Of a DNA stretch of 64,000 nt, positions 25,235-32,152 are shown piece after piece. This stretch comes from an uncultured Prevotella sp. (lineage in GTDB: Bacteria > Bacteroidota > Bacteroidia > Bacteroidales > Bacteroidaceae): positions 15,900 to 79,899 of the forward strand of contig CAAGPV010000013.1 of the NCBI GenBank assembly GCA_900771975.1. The letters are read 5' to 3'. The translations under genes were made by a program, and so were the position numbers. How positions within the stretch are numbered: the stretch's first letter is position 1; each line of letters begins with the position of its first letter. The notes beneath the pieces are model-generated. The model ran no database searches and was not told the origin of the DNA. It saw nothing but the letters and a program-made list of their open reading frames with translations.

Positions 25235-25642
25235 TTACCCTATCGAGATTTGACGAGCAACTTTTGATTGCTGAACTTGAACTTTCGGTAACAAAATCGT
25301 CAAAACGCCATCGGCAACATGCGCTTCAATCTTTTCCTTATCTACATCATCAGGCAAAATAAGCGTTTGTTCATATTTTGTGTAGGAGAATTCTCTGCGC
25401 AAATAATGTGTTTTTTCGACTTCATCCTTACGATGGTTATCCATCTTTATCGTTAAATCGCCCTCATTGTTGATGTTAACATCAAAATCCTCCTTACGTA
25501 ATCCAGGTGCAGCAAGTTCAACAGTATAAGCTTTTTCAGACTCCAAAACATTAATAGCAGGTGCTGTTGCATTTGTTCTTTGCATTCTGTTTGTATCAAA
25601 GAAGTCATTGAAAACTTCCGGTAACCAATTGTCTCTATACAT
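25235..25642 (-). CDS. Small heat-shock protein, Hsp20/alpha-crystallin family
   Basis: This ATP-independent chaperone holds unfolding proteins. The 135-residue protein has the alpha-crystallin domain (about residues 27-125): YTVELAAPGLRKEDFDVNI, GDLTIKMD, and the late motif HVADGVLTILLPK, followed by the C-terminal I-X-I anchor in QISIG. The N-terminal arm is short (MYRDNWLPEVFNDFFDT). It is a single gene. Its upstream gap has paired GACAAATTG sites that may be an operator, and no good sigma-type TAnnTTTG promoter, which suits a stress-regulated gene. Confidence 0.94.
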   Translation of the reverse strand: MYRDNWLPEVFNDFFDTNRMQRTNATAPAINVLESEKAYTVELAAPGLRKEDFDVNINNEGDLTIKMDNHRKDEVEKTHYLRREFSYTKYEQTLILPDDVDKEKIEAHVADGVLTILLPKVQVQQSKVARQISIG

Positions 25643-25723
25643 GATTAAATCTCCTATATTTATTTTTTAAATTTCAACTTATCACTTGTAAGAATACAAT
25701 CTATGTACCAAAACCACATAACC

Positions 25724-25756
25724 GACAAATTGACACCATTGATAGACAAATTGTCA
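25724..25756. promoter_or_regulatory. Paired operator-like sites upstream of hsp20
   Basis: GACAAATTGACA at 25724-25735 and GACAAATTGTCA at 25745-25756 are direct repeats exactly 21 bp apart (two helical turns). The second is nearly palindromic (TGACAATTTGTC on the other strand). They lie 80-115 bp before the hsp20 start. The partner protein is unknown; they are unlike the CIRCE element. Confidence 0.5.
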
Positions 25757-26097
25757 GCTCCTTAATATCCAGCCAAAAAGCATCAAAGGAAAGATAAAAG
25801 AAAAGACTTGATAAAACTCGTTAGGAAACAGAAGGAAGGAGATTAAAGGCTATAAAGCGCAACAAACAAAAGGCGATAAGCCTATTTTAACATGCGAAAA
25901 TTAAGCATTCGCAAGTAATTGTGGGGATGATGGTGTCTTTATTTACTCATTTTCATGTTCAAATACACATTATCACGAAGCGAAACAAAGTTATTATTGC
26001 ATTTAAACAGTTTTTCGCAAACAGTTCACACACTATGCCAGAAACCGTTACTCTCAATTTGCGCCAGTATCTTCACACTTATTTTAAACACGCAAAC
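25757..26097. other. Intergenic stretch without a recognisable gene
   Basis: About 340 bp between the hsp20 operator region and the terminator. It is AT-rich with stop codons in all frames except one 74-codon ORF (25921-26145) that runs through the terminator and has no recognisable features. A small hairpin TGCGAA/TTCGCA lies near 25894-25914. I see no RNA gene, promoter pair or repeat array. Confidence 0.5.
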
Positions 26098-26133
26098 AAA
26101 AAGGCGATGTACGTCATTGCACATCGCCTTTTT
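26098..26133. terminator. Terminator after the nusB-to-DUF5606 operon
   Basis: The stem AAAAAGGCGATGT (26098-26110) pairs perfectly with ACATCGCCTTTTT (26121-26133) across a 10-nt loop. It lies 26 bp after the DUF5606 stop, and on the minus strand ends in a run of five T. It could act in both directions. Confidence 0.88.
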
Positions 26134-26159
26134 GGATTTTTTTGATAACTAAATTGCTC

Positions 26160-26609
26160 TTATTCGCTTTTTTCAGTTTCATCTACAACTTCTTGCGCTT
26201 CATTTTCGTCAGAAGCTACCTCAAAATCGGTCTCACCTGCTTTCACCAAAATGTTATACCACTGAAGCAATTTCTTGATATCGCTATTGTGAACACGGTC
26301 GCGGTCGAAATTTGGAAGAACCTCTGCAAAATAAGCTTGCAATTCCTTGGCAGAAGCTTTGCGCCAGTTTAGAGAGCATTCCTTGCCGTCTTCCTTTTCC
26401 TTCACCTTAGTAAGGACCTCTCCTAAAGGGATATCTTCACTATCGGTATACATAGCAATATCCCCCAATGACGTAACCCTGTCGCTTGCAAACGCCGGTA
26501 AACGCTTATGGGTATCATCTAAAGCCTCTACTATAAGGTTTGCCTTACCACGACTAACCAACTTGTATAATCCCGGTTTTCCGGCAATTGATAAAATAGT
26601 CTGTAACAT
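26160..26609 (-). CDS. DUF5606-family protein
   Basis: The N-terminus MLQTILSIAGKPGLYKLVSRGKANLIVEAL matches the DUF5606 domain found across Bacteroidetes, with the later conserved RVTSLGDIAMYT. The 149 residues end in an acidic tail. It is soluble, with no signal peptide. The function is unknown. It is the last gene of the minus-strand run nusB-yajC-ybbR-coaE and has its own perfect terminator. The conserved linkage to coaE in related genomes is from general knowledge. Confidence 0.85.
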   Translation of the reverse strand: MLQTILSIAGKPGLYKLVSRGKANLIVEALDDTHKRLPAFASDRVTSLGDIAMYTDSEDIPLGEVLTKVKEKEDGKECSLNWRKASAKELQAYFAEVLPNFDRDRVHNSDIKKLLQWYNILVKAGETDFEVASDENEAQEVVDETEKSE

Positions 26610-26662
26610 ACTGAATTCTTCTTTATATTTATTAATGTGTTATTTCGCCTTAATCCTATTTA

Positions 26663-27226
26663 TTATATACGCAAATTTGAAAGTACGGTCTCTATCTGTT
26701 CATCTACATCTGCAATACCGTCATTAACGATAATATAGTCAGAGAGTCGACAAACTTCTTCTTGCGGCATTTGCCTGTCTATCCATTCCAAAGCTTGTGC
26801 ACGCGTTATTCCATCGCGTTTCATCACCCTTTGCATCCTTATGTTTTTCGGAGCAGCCACACACAATACCTTGTCCATATCCACGCGCAAGTCAAAACGG
26901 CTTTCAAAGTAAATGGCACTTTCCAACCATTCATAACCCGATTGCAGGAAATCTGCCGCCACAAAAGGATGAACAACCTCGTTTATAGCTTGTTTGTGGG
27001 CTTCGTCAGCAAGCAGAAAACCGGCAAGCACTCCTTTTTGCAGTATACCTTCTTTAAAAACAGACGTTCCCACAAGCGACGAAAGTTGACTTTGCAGAGC
27101 TGGAGAGGTCCGCATCAGTCTCTTTGCAGCTGCATCACAATCGTAGACGTGTATTCCTTTAAGTTCCAACCTTTGGCAAATGTATGACTTTCCACTACCT
27201 ATGCCACCTGTTATTGCCACCTTCAT
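26663..27226 (-). CDS. coaE: Dephospho-CoA kinase
   Basis: CoaE phosphorylates dephospho-CoA, the last step of coenzyme A synthesis. The 187-residue protein has the P-loop GGIGSGKS (7-14), the CoA-domain region VYDCDAAAKRLM and EVVHPFV, and the lid region RVMKRDGITRAQALEWIDRQMPQEE. The length is normal. It starts 10 bp after the ybbR stop, within the operon. Confidence 0.95.
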   Translation of the reverse strand: MKVAITGGIGSGKSYICQRLELKGIHVYDCDAAAKRLMRTSPALQSQLSSLVGTSVFKEGILQKGVLAGFLLADEAHKQAINEVVHPFVAADFLQSGYEWLESAIYFESRFDLRVDMDKVLCVAAPKNIRMQRVMKRDGITRAQALEWIDRQMPQEEVCRLSDYIIVNDGIADVDEQIETVLSNLRI

Positions 27227-27236
27227 ATCGTCCTTC

Positions 27237-28244
27237 CTAACGTTGTTCTATCACATAATCCATCAGTTCTATCTCTGGACGAGCATTACGAACGCCGGTA
27301 GGAGTCGAACTAACATACACTCTACACTTATCGGCCTGTTTGCTTTCGAGTTCCTTATAGTTGACAACCACCTTAAACCCCTTTGGCAAAAGGTCCTTGG
27401 TAATTGGATCTTTTGGCAACGTTTTCAGCCTACTTGCTCCCACCACGAACCTAACATTCACCTTTGAGGGAAACACGCGCAAGACTTTATCCTCTGGCAT
27501 ATTGACCGCTTCTATTGGAACGGACACCACTTCTTCCGTCAAAATGTCCGAATAAAGTTGCATCGCCACAGTGGCCGGTACGAATTTTGCACCTTTTATC
27601 TTTTTCAAAGAAACCTTTTTGACGGTTCCCTGGCGAAAATCTCGTATGTGCTGATAGGTTGTATAGGCCACCGTAATGCTATCCAACAGCTTTTGGGAAG
27701 CATATACCATTACACTGTCCGGTTTGAATTGCACATGAGAAAGATAATAGTTATGGGCCGGTGTCACGGTTCCCAGCATCTTTACTGGAACCCGTTTGTG
27801 TAAACCATAATTATAATAGAACTCTATCTGGTCTGTTTTGAACGAAGTAACCTTTGATGAATTGTACAACTGTTGCCCTATACGCTTTTGCAAATCGGAT
27901 GCAGCCACCACCCCATGTCCTTTTCCATCGTTGTAAGACTTAAAGTCTATGGTAATGGGATGTAGCTTGTGTCCATACAAGTAAGCGGCTATCATATATC
28001 CTTTGTCCCTTATTGTGAAGCGAATGGTATCATCCGGTTCATTTGTTATGACCACATCACGAGGAATATTTGCAAGCTTCACCTCCACCGTAAAGTCATG
28101 TTCAAAGGTCTCGTTAAGCGTCATTAACAGCCAAAAGCCACTGCTCAAAACAAGAAAGAACAAAAAAACCAGAAACTCCTTGTTGATTGTGTTGAGCAAG
28201 AAGTTCCTGATCGCACGAAAAATGCGCAACAGTTTGACCCTCAT
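27237..28244 (-). CDS. YbbR-like domain protein
   Basis: The 335-residue protein has a short basic N-terminus, one membrane segment (about residues 23-42, FLVFLFFLVLSSGFWLLMTL) and a large exported part. The exported part carries YbbR-like repeats (FTVEVKLANIPRDVVITNEPDD, VPVKMLGTVTPAHNYYL, VSVPIEAVNMPEDKVLRVFPSKV). In Firmicutes the related CdaR controls the diadenylate cyclase; no cyclase gene is in this window. Its place between yajC and coaE is common in the phylum. It starts 7 bp after the yajC stop. Confidence 0.87.
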   Translation of the reverse strand: MRVKLLRIFRAIRNFLLNTINKEFLVFLFFLVLSSGFWLLMTLNETFEHDFTVEVKLANIPRDVVITNEPDDTIRFTIRDKGYMIAAYLYGHKLHPITIDFKSYNDGKGHGVVAASDLQKRIGQQLYNSSKVTSFKTDQIEFYYNYGLHKRVPVKMLGTVTPAHNYYLSHVQFKPDSVMVYASQKLLDSITVAYTTYQHIRDFRQGTVKKVSLKKIKGAKFVPATVAMQLYSDILTEEVVSVPIEAVNMPEDKVLRVFPSKVNVRFVVGASRLKTLPKDPITKDLLPKGFKVVVNYKELESKQADKCRVYVSSTPTGVRNARPEIELMDYVIEQR

Positions 28245-28251
28245 TCAGTCG

Positions 28252-28587
28252 TTACTTTGCTTGGGAATTTTGCATTTGAGAATCTTGTGCGCCTCTAAAG
28301 ACGTAACTCTTGTCCACGGTAATAACTACACCTTTAGCTATTTCAATTTCTATTTTTCCTGTTGCGAGATCTATACGCTTTACTGTTCCATAAATACCGC
28401 CGCCTGTTACGACCGTTGCTCCTGCTTCCAAAGAGTTTTGAAAAGCACGTATTTCCTTCTGCTTTTTTTGTTGAGGACGAATCATAAAAAGCCACATGAT
28501 GACAAATATAGCCACCATCATTAAAAGCATAGGCCATGCACTGCCTTGTTGTGCTGCTTGTGCTGACAATAAAATTGTTGTATTCAT
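28252..28587 (-). CDS. yajC: Preprotein translocase accessory subunit YajC
   Basis: YajC joins SecDF at the Sec translocon in the inner membrane. The 111-residue protein has one membrane helix (WPMLLMMVAIFVIMWLFM) followed directly by the family signature IRPQQKKQKE and then the small cytoplasmic domain GATVVTGGGIYGTVKRID. It sits 21 bp after nusB. Length and order are typical. Confidence 0.95.
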   Translation of the reverse strand: MNTTILLSAQAAQQGSAWPMLLMMVAIFVIMWLFMIRPQQKKQKEIRAFQNSLEAGATVVTGGGIYGTVKRIDLATGKIEIEIAKGVVITVDKSYVFRGAQDSQMQNSQAK

Positions 28588-28608
28588 TTTCTGTTTTTAT
28601 TGATATTG

Positions 28609-29628
28609 TTATTCGTTGTTGGGGGTTTCCGGTTCATCAGAAAGGGGTTCGGGTTTGTCAACATGAACAAACCGTTCTGTTTTTCTATGCGAGCGAATGG
28701 GCAACATTGCTTTCAACAACTTACCGGAGTCAACCAAATGGCGAGCTATAGCATCTAACATTCCATTAATATAGCCTGCGCTCTTTGGAGTACTATAGAG
28801 TTTTGCCAAATCAACATACTCGTTTATTGTGACACTAATGGGGATATTAGGGAATGTAAGCATCTCCGCTATTGCTATTTGCATAATCACAACGTCCATA
28901 TAAGCCAAGCGGGAGAAATCCCAGTTTCTGCTTGATTCGCTCATATAGCGTTGGTATGTATCTGCGTTCAATATGGTTGCGCGAAATAGTTTTGTAGCAA
29001 AATCACGGTCTTCATCGTCCTTATATTCTGGCAAAAGCTCTTGTTCAGACTTATTTTCTGGAGAAAAGCGCTTTATAGTCTTCAAGACGAAAGTGTCAAC
29101 GATTTCCTTGTCATCGTTCCAATAAAGGCTTTTGTCCTCCAATATCGAGTCTAAGTCTTCATTTTCTTGTATTAATGTGCGATAAATTTTCCGCCAAATC
29201 TCTCTGTCAGCTTCGTAAGAATCGTCCGCATCTGCCATATATTCTTGATAAATACGGCTTTGTTCCACCTGATCGCACACTTTTCTAACAAACTCTATGT
29301 CGTTGTTCCACGTCAACTTTTGAGCTTCAAGAAAGTCATTCAGTTGTTTATTTTCTTCCAACTGTACAGCAAATCTGTTGTAAGCGAATCGTTGTGATGG
29401 CAATTCCGCCCCCTCACGTTGAGCCCGCTGGGTGCCAATCTCAAAGCGGCGACGCTCCTCGCGTGTTACAGCAACGATAAATGCGAGCAAATAATTATAC
29501 AAATCATAGGCTTTAGAAAGGCTAAACAGCAATTCTTTCTCTGCTTGTTCCATGTTGTGATTGCCGTTCTGATAGTATGCATAGGTTAACTGTACAACCT
29601 TAATTCTAATTAATTCCCTATTAATCAT
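28609..29628 (-). CDS. nusB: Transcription antitermination factor NusB, long Bacteroidetes form
   Basis: NusB binds boxA RNA with S10 during rRNA transcription. The 339-residue protein is more than twice the usual length. The NusB fold is visible in the second half (DRDFATKLFRATI, DVVIMQIAIAEMLTFPNIPISVTINEYVDLAKLYSTPKSAGYINGMLDAIAR). The N-terminal half (MINRELIRIKVVQLTYAYYQ onward) repeats the start of a NusB-like helical domain, as in other Bacteroidetes. The C-terminal tail is rich in E and P. It is first in the minus operon, with a good promoter, and divergent from rplY. Confidence 0.92.
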   Translation of the reverse strand: MINRELIRIKVVQLTYAYYQNGNHNMEQAEKELLFSLSKAYDLYNYLLAFIVAVTREERRRFEIGTQRAQREGAELPSQRFAYNRFAVQLEENKQLNDFLEAQKLTWNNDIEFVRKVCDQVEQSRIYQEYMADADDSYEADREIWRKIYRTLIQENEDLDSILEDKSLYWNDDKEIVDTFVLKTIKRFSPENKSEQELLPEYKDDEDRDFATKLFRATILNADTYQRYMSESSRNWDFSRLAYMDVVIMQIAIAEMLTFPNIPISVTINEYVDLAKLYSTPKSAGYINGMLDAIARHLVDSGKLLKAMLPIRSHRKTERFVHVDKPEPLSDEPETPNNE

Positions 29629-29672
29629 TTGTTTGTCTTCTAACTGAAATGTCCGTCAAATTGAATCAAATG

Positions 29673-29704
29673 CAAATTTAGACAAATTCCCCAATTCGTG
29701 CAAA
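29673..29704 (-). promoter_or_regulatory. Promoter for the nusB operon (TTTG-N20-TAaaTTTG)
   Basis: On the minus strand: -33 TTTG at 29704-29701, a 20-bp spacer, -7 TAAATTTG at 29680-29673. It lies 44 bp before nusB. Confidence 0.85.
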
Positions 29705-29764
29705 CAAACCATTGCTTTTTCTCTGATTTTCCAAAATATTGTTGCTCAATTAACAAGAAATAAT

Positions 29765-29772
29765 TAACTTTG
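29765..29772 (+). promoter_or_regulatory. Promoter -7 element for the rplY operon
   Basis: TAACTTTG fits TAnnTTTG. Twenty bp upstream is GTTG (29741-29744), one base off the -33 TTTG. The leader to rplY is about 80 nt. Confidence 0.7.
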
Positions 29773-29857
29773 CACCGCTTTTTTACATTAGCACTCTCGT
29801 GTGATGGTGAATTAAGGCATGATTTAAAGTAAATTCTTAATTTTAGAGTAACACAAA

Positions 29858-30484
29858 ATGAAAGAGATTCAAGTATCAGGTCAGAAGCGTACAGACCTTG
29901 GAAAGAAAGCTTCAAAGACTCTTCGTAAGGAAGGGTTGGTTCCTTGTAACCTCTATGGTGAGGCAAAAGGCGAAAACGGTCTCCCCGTTGCATTGTCATT
30001 TGCAGCTCCTATGAGCGAACTTCGCAAGATTGTTTACACTCCACACATCTATGTTATTAATTTGATTATTGACGGTGAGAGTCACACGGCTATATTGAAA
30101 GAGCTTCAGTTCCACCCAGTTACAGATGCTTTGCTTCATGTCGATTTCTTTGAGGTGAACGATCAGAAGCCTATCACCATTGGTATTCCTGTTAAACTTA
30201 ACGGTTTAGCACAAGGTGTACGTCAAGGTGGACGTATGAACTTGTCTATCCGCAAAATCAACGTTACCGCTCCTTATCAGCAAATTCCCGAGCATCTTGA
30301 TGTAGATGTTACTGCTTTGGGCCTTGGCAAGAGCATCAAGGTTGGCGATTTGACATTCGATGGCCTCGACTTAGCTACTCCTAAAGAGGTTGTTGTATGT
30401 TCTGTTAAGACCACTCGTCAGGCTGCACAAGCTGCTGCAGCAAGCGAAGAGGGTGCTGACGCAGATGGTGCTGCAGCAGAATAA
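29858..30484 (+). CDS. rplY: 50S ribosomal protein L25 (general stress protein Ctc form)
   Basis: L25 binds 5S rRNA in the large subunit. The 208-residue protein has the N-terminal L25 domain (MKEIQVSGQKRTDLGKKASK to about residue 95) and the C-terminal TL5/CTC beta domain (ITIGIPVKLNGLAQGVRQGG). It ends in an alanine/acidic tail. This is the two-domain form common in Bacteroidetes. It is followed by pth, as in many genomes of the phylum, and the order rplY-pth-S4 protein-purN suggests one transcript. Confidence 0.96.
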   Translation: MKEIQVSGQKRTDLGKKASKTLRKEGLVPCNLYGEAKGENGLPVALSFAAPMSELRKIVYTPHIYVINLIIDGESHTAILKELQFHPVTDALLHVDFFEVNDQKPITIGIPVKLNGLAQGVRQGGRMNLSIRKINVTAPYQQIPEHLDVDVTALGLGKSIKVGDLTFDGLDLATPKEVVVCSVKTTRQAAQAAAASEEGADADGAAAE

Positions 30485-30520
30485 GTGGCGCACTAACAAT
30501 GAAGGAAGAAGCATTTATCT

Positions 30521-31093
30521 ATGGATAAATATCTTATTTGTGGCTTAGGGAACCCCGGCAACGAATACGAAGGGACTCGCCACAATACAGGTTTTATGGT
30601 ATTGGACGCTTTTGCAAAAGCGTCCAATATTGTTTTTGACGACAAAAGGTATGGCTACCTTGCCGAAACCAGCCTAAAAGGCAGAAAGGTCTACTTGTTA
30701 AAACCCACCACTTTTATGAACCTTAGCGGTAATGCTGTACGTTATTGGTTAGACAAAGAGCACATCGACCAAAAACGGCTATTGGTTGTAAGCGATGATA
30801 TTGCCTTGCCTTTAGGTGCCTTCCGATTGAAAGCGAACGGTAGCAACGGAGGCCATAATGGCTTGGGGCACATCCAGCAACTCATAGGGCAAGACTATGC
30901 CCGCCTACGTATGGGTATCGGGAACGACTATCCCAAAGGAGGGCAAATTGATTGGGTGCTTGGCCACTATAGCGAAGAAGACCTCCAAAAGCTCAATCCA
31001 AGCATAGAAACGGCAGTAGACATCATCAAGAGTTTTGTTTTAGCAGGCATCGACATTACAATGAATCAGTTCAATAAACTTGGAAAAAAATGA
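30521..31093 (+). CDS. pth: Peptidyl-tRNA hydrolase
   Basis: Pth frees tRNAs from stalled peptides. The 190-residue protein has [20 protein letters not shown] with the catalytic His, then [10 protein letters not shown], the Asp in [11 protein letters not shown] and the glycine-rich GSNGGHNGL. All key residues are present and the length is usual. It overlaps the S4 gene by 4 bp (ATGA), so they are translationally coupled. Confidence 0.97.
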   Translation: MDKYLICGLGNPGNEYEGTRHNTGFMVLDAFAKASNIVFDDKRYGYLAETSLKGRKVYLLKPTTFMNLSGNAVRYWLDKEHIDQKRLLVVSDDIALPLGAFRLKANGSNGGHNGLGHIQQLIGQDYARLRMGIGNDYPKGGQIDWVLGHYSEEDLQKLNPSIETAVDIIKSFVLAGIDITMNQFNKLGKK

Positions 31094-31512
31094 ACAATAC
31101 TGCCAGAATAGACAAATGGTTATGGGCTGCACGCATCTTCAAAACGCGCTCCATTGCAGCCACTGCCTGTAAAAATGGTCGTGTAACAATTAACGGAGCC
31201 AATCTAAAGCCCTCCCACCTCATCAAAGAGGGAGAAGTTGTCAATGTGAAGAAACCGCCTATCGTCTATTCGTTCAAGGTTCTAAAAACCATTGAACAAC
31301 GTGTTGGAGCAAAACTCATCCCTGAAGTTTACGAGAATGTAACATCTAAAAAGCAGTATGAATTATTGGAGATGAGTCGCATAAGTGGCTTTGTAGATCG
31401 CGCAAGAGGCACAGGACGCCCCACCAAAAAAGACCGTCGTCAGATGGATGCATTTACTGATCCCGTTCTCTTTGGCTTTGATGAAGAGGATGATTGGGAC
31501 GAAGATGAATAG
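31090..31512 (+). CDS. S4-domain RNA-binding protein (Hsp15/HslR-like)
   Basis: The 140-residue protein has an N-terminal S4 domain ([32 protein letters not shown]) typical of heat-shock protein 15, which in E. coli rescues blocked 50S subunits carrying peptidyl-tRNA. The position directly after pth fits that role. The C-terminus is acidic ([10 protein letters not shown]). It starts inside the pth stop (4-bp overlap). The E. coli name is hslR; the symbol is left blank because function is inferred. Confidence 0.9.
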   Translation: MNNTARIDKWLWAARIFKTRSIAATACKNGRVTINGANLKPSHLIKEGEVVNVKKPPIVYSFKVLKTIEQRVGAKLIPEVYENVTSKKQYELLEMSRISGFVDRARGTGRPTKKDRRQMDAFTDPVLFGFDEEDDWDEDE

Positions 31513-31538
31513 CATTAACCACTCAAACTATACCAAAC

Positions 31539-32099
31539 ATGAAAAACATTGCCATTTTTGTATCCGGAAATGGAACCAATTGCGAGAACATCATCCACCA
31601 TTTCAAAGCCTCTTCGGTGGCTAAAGTGGTCCTGGTCGTTTCCAACAAGCCCGATGCTTATGCACTGGTTCGTGCGCACCGGAATAATGTTGACACAGCC
31701 ATTCTCTCAAAAGCAGACCTGAATAATTCTGGAAAAGTATTGGACTTGCTTTCTTCTTACCACGTTGACTTCATAGTGTTAGCTGGTTTTCTACTAATGG
31801 TACCAGCCTATTTAATCAGTGCATTTCCAAAGCACATCGTCAACATCCACCCAGCCTTGCTTCCAAAGTTTGGCGGAAAAGGTATGTATGGCCACTATGT
31901 GCACGAAGCGGTAAAGGCTGCTGGTGAACAAGAAACAGGGATTACCATCCATTGGGTTAACCAGGCATGTGATGGCGGAGCCATTATCAGACAATATAAA
32001 ACAGCTATTTCTCCGACAGACTCTGCTGAAGAAATAGCCGAAAAGGTCCATTTGCTTGAAATGGAATTCTATCCTAAAGTGATTGAAAGTTTGCTTTAG
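31539..32099 (+). CDS. purN: Phosphoribosylglycinamide formyltransferase
   Basis: PurN transfers a formyl group from 10-formyl-tetrahydrofolate to GAR in purine synthesis. The 186-residue protein has the phosphate-binding start IAIFVSGNGTNCENII, VLAGFLLMVP, the catalytic NIHPALLPKFGGKGMYG and ETGITIHWVNQACDGGAII with the active-site His and Asp. The length is normal. It ends the rplY run. The stop overlaps the possible extended end of the convergent outer-membrane gene. Confidence 0.96.
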   Translation: MKNIAIFVSGNGTNCENIIHHFKASSVAKVVLVVSNKPDAYALVRAHRNNVDTAILSKADLNNSGKVLDLLSSYHVDFIVLAGFLLMVPAYLISAFPKHIVNIHPALLPKFGGKGMYGHYVHEAVKAAGEQETGITIHWVNQACDGGAIIRQYKTAISPTDSAEEIAEKVHLLEMEFYPKVIESLL

Positions 32100-32152
32100 T
32101 AGTTAAACATCGGTCTACCAAAGCCGCCCCCGGAACCGCTTCTTGGCCTATT

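Noticed and set aside
25921..26145. 74-codon ORF on the + strand downstream of the hsp20 upstream region
   Set aside because: It runs through a perfect terminator hairpin, has no family resemblance and no promoter; likely chance.
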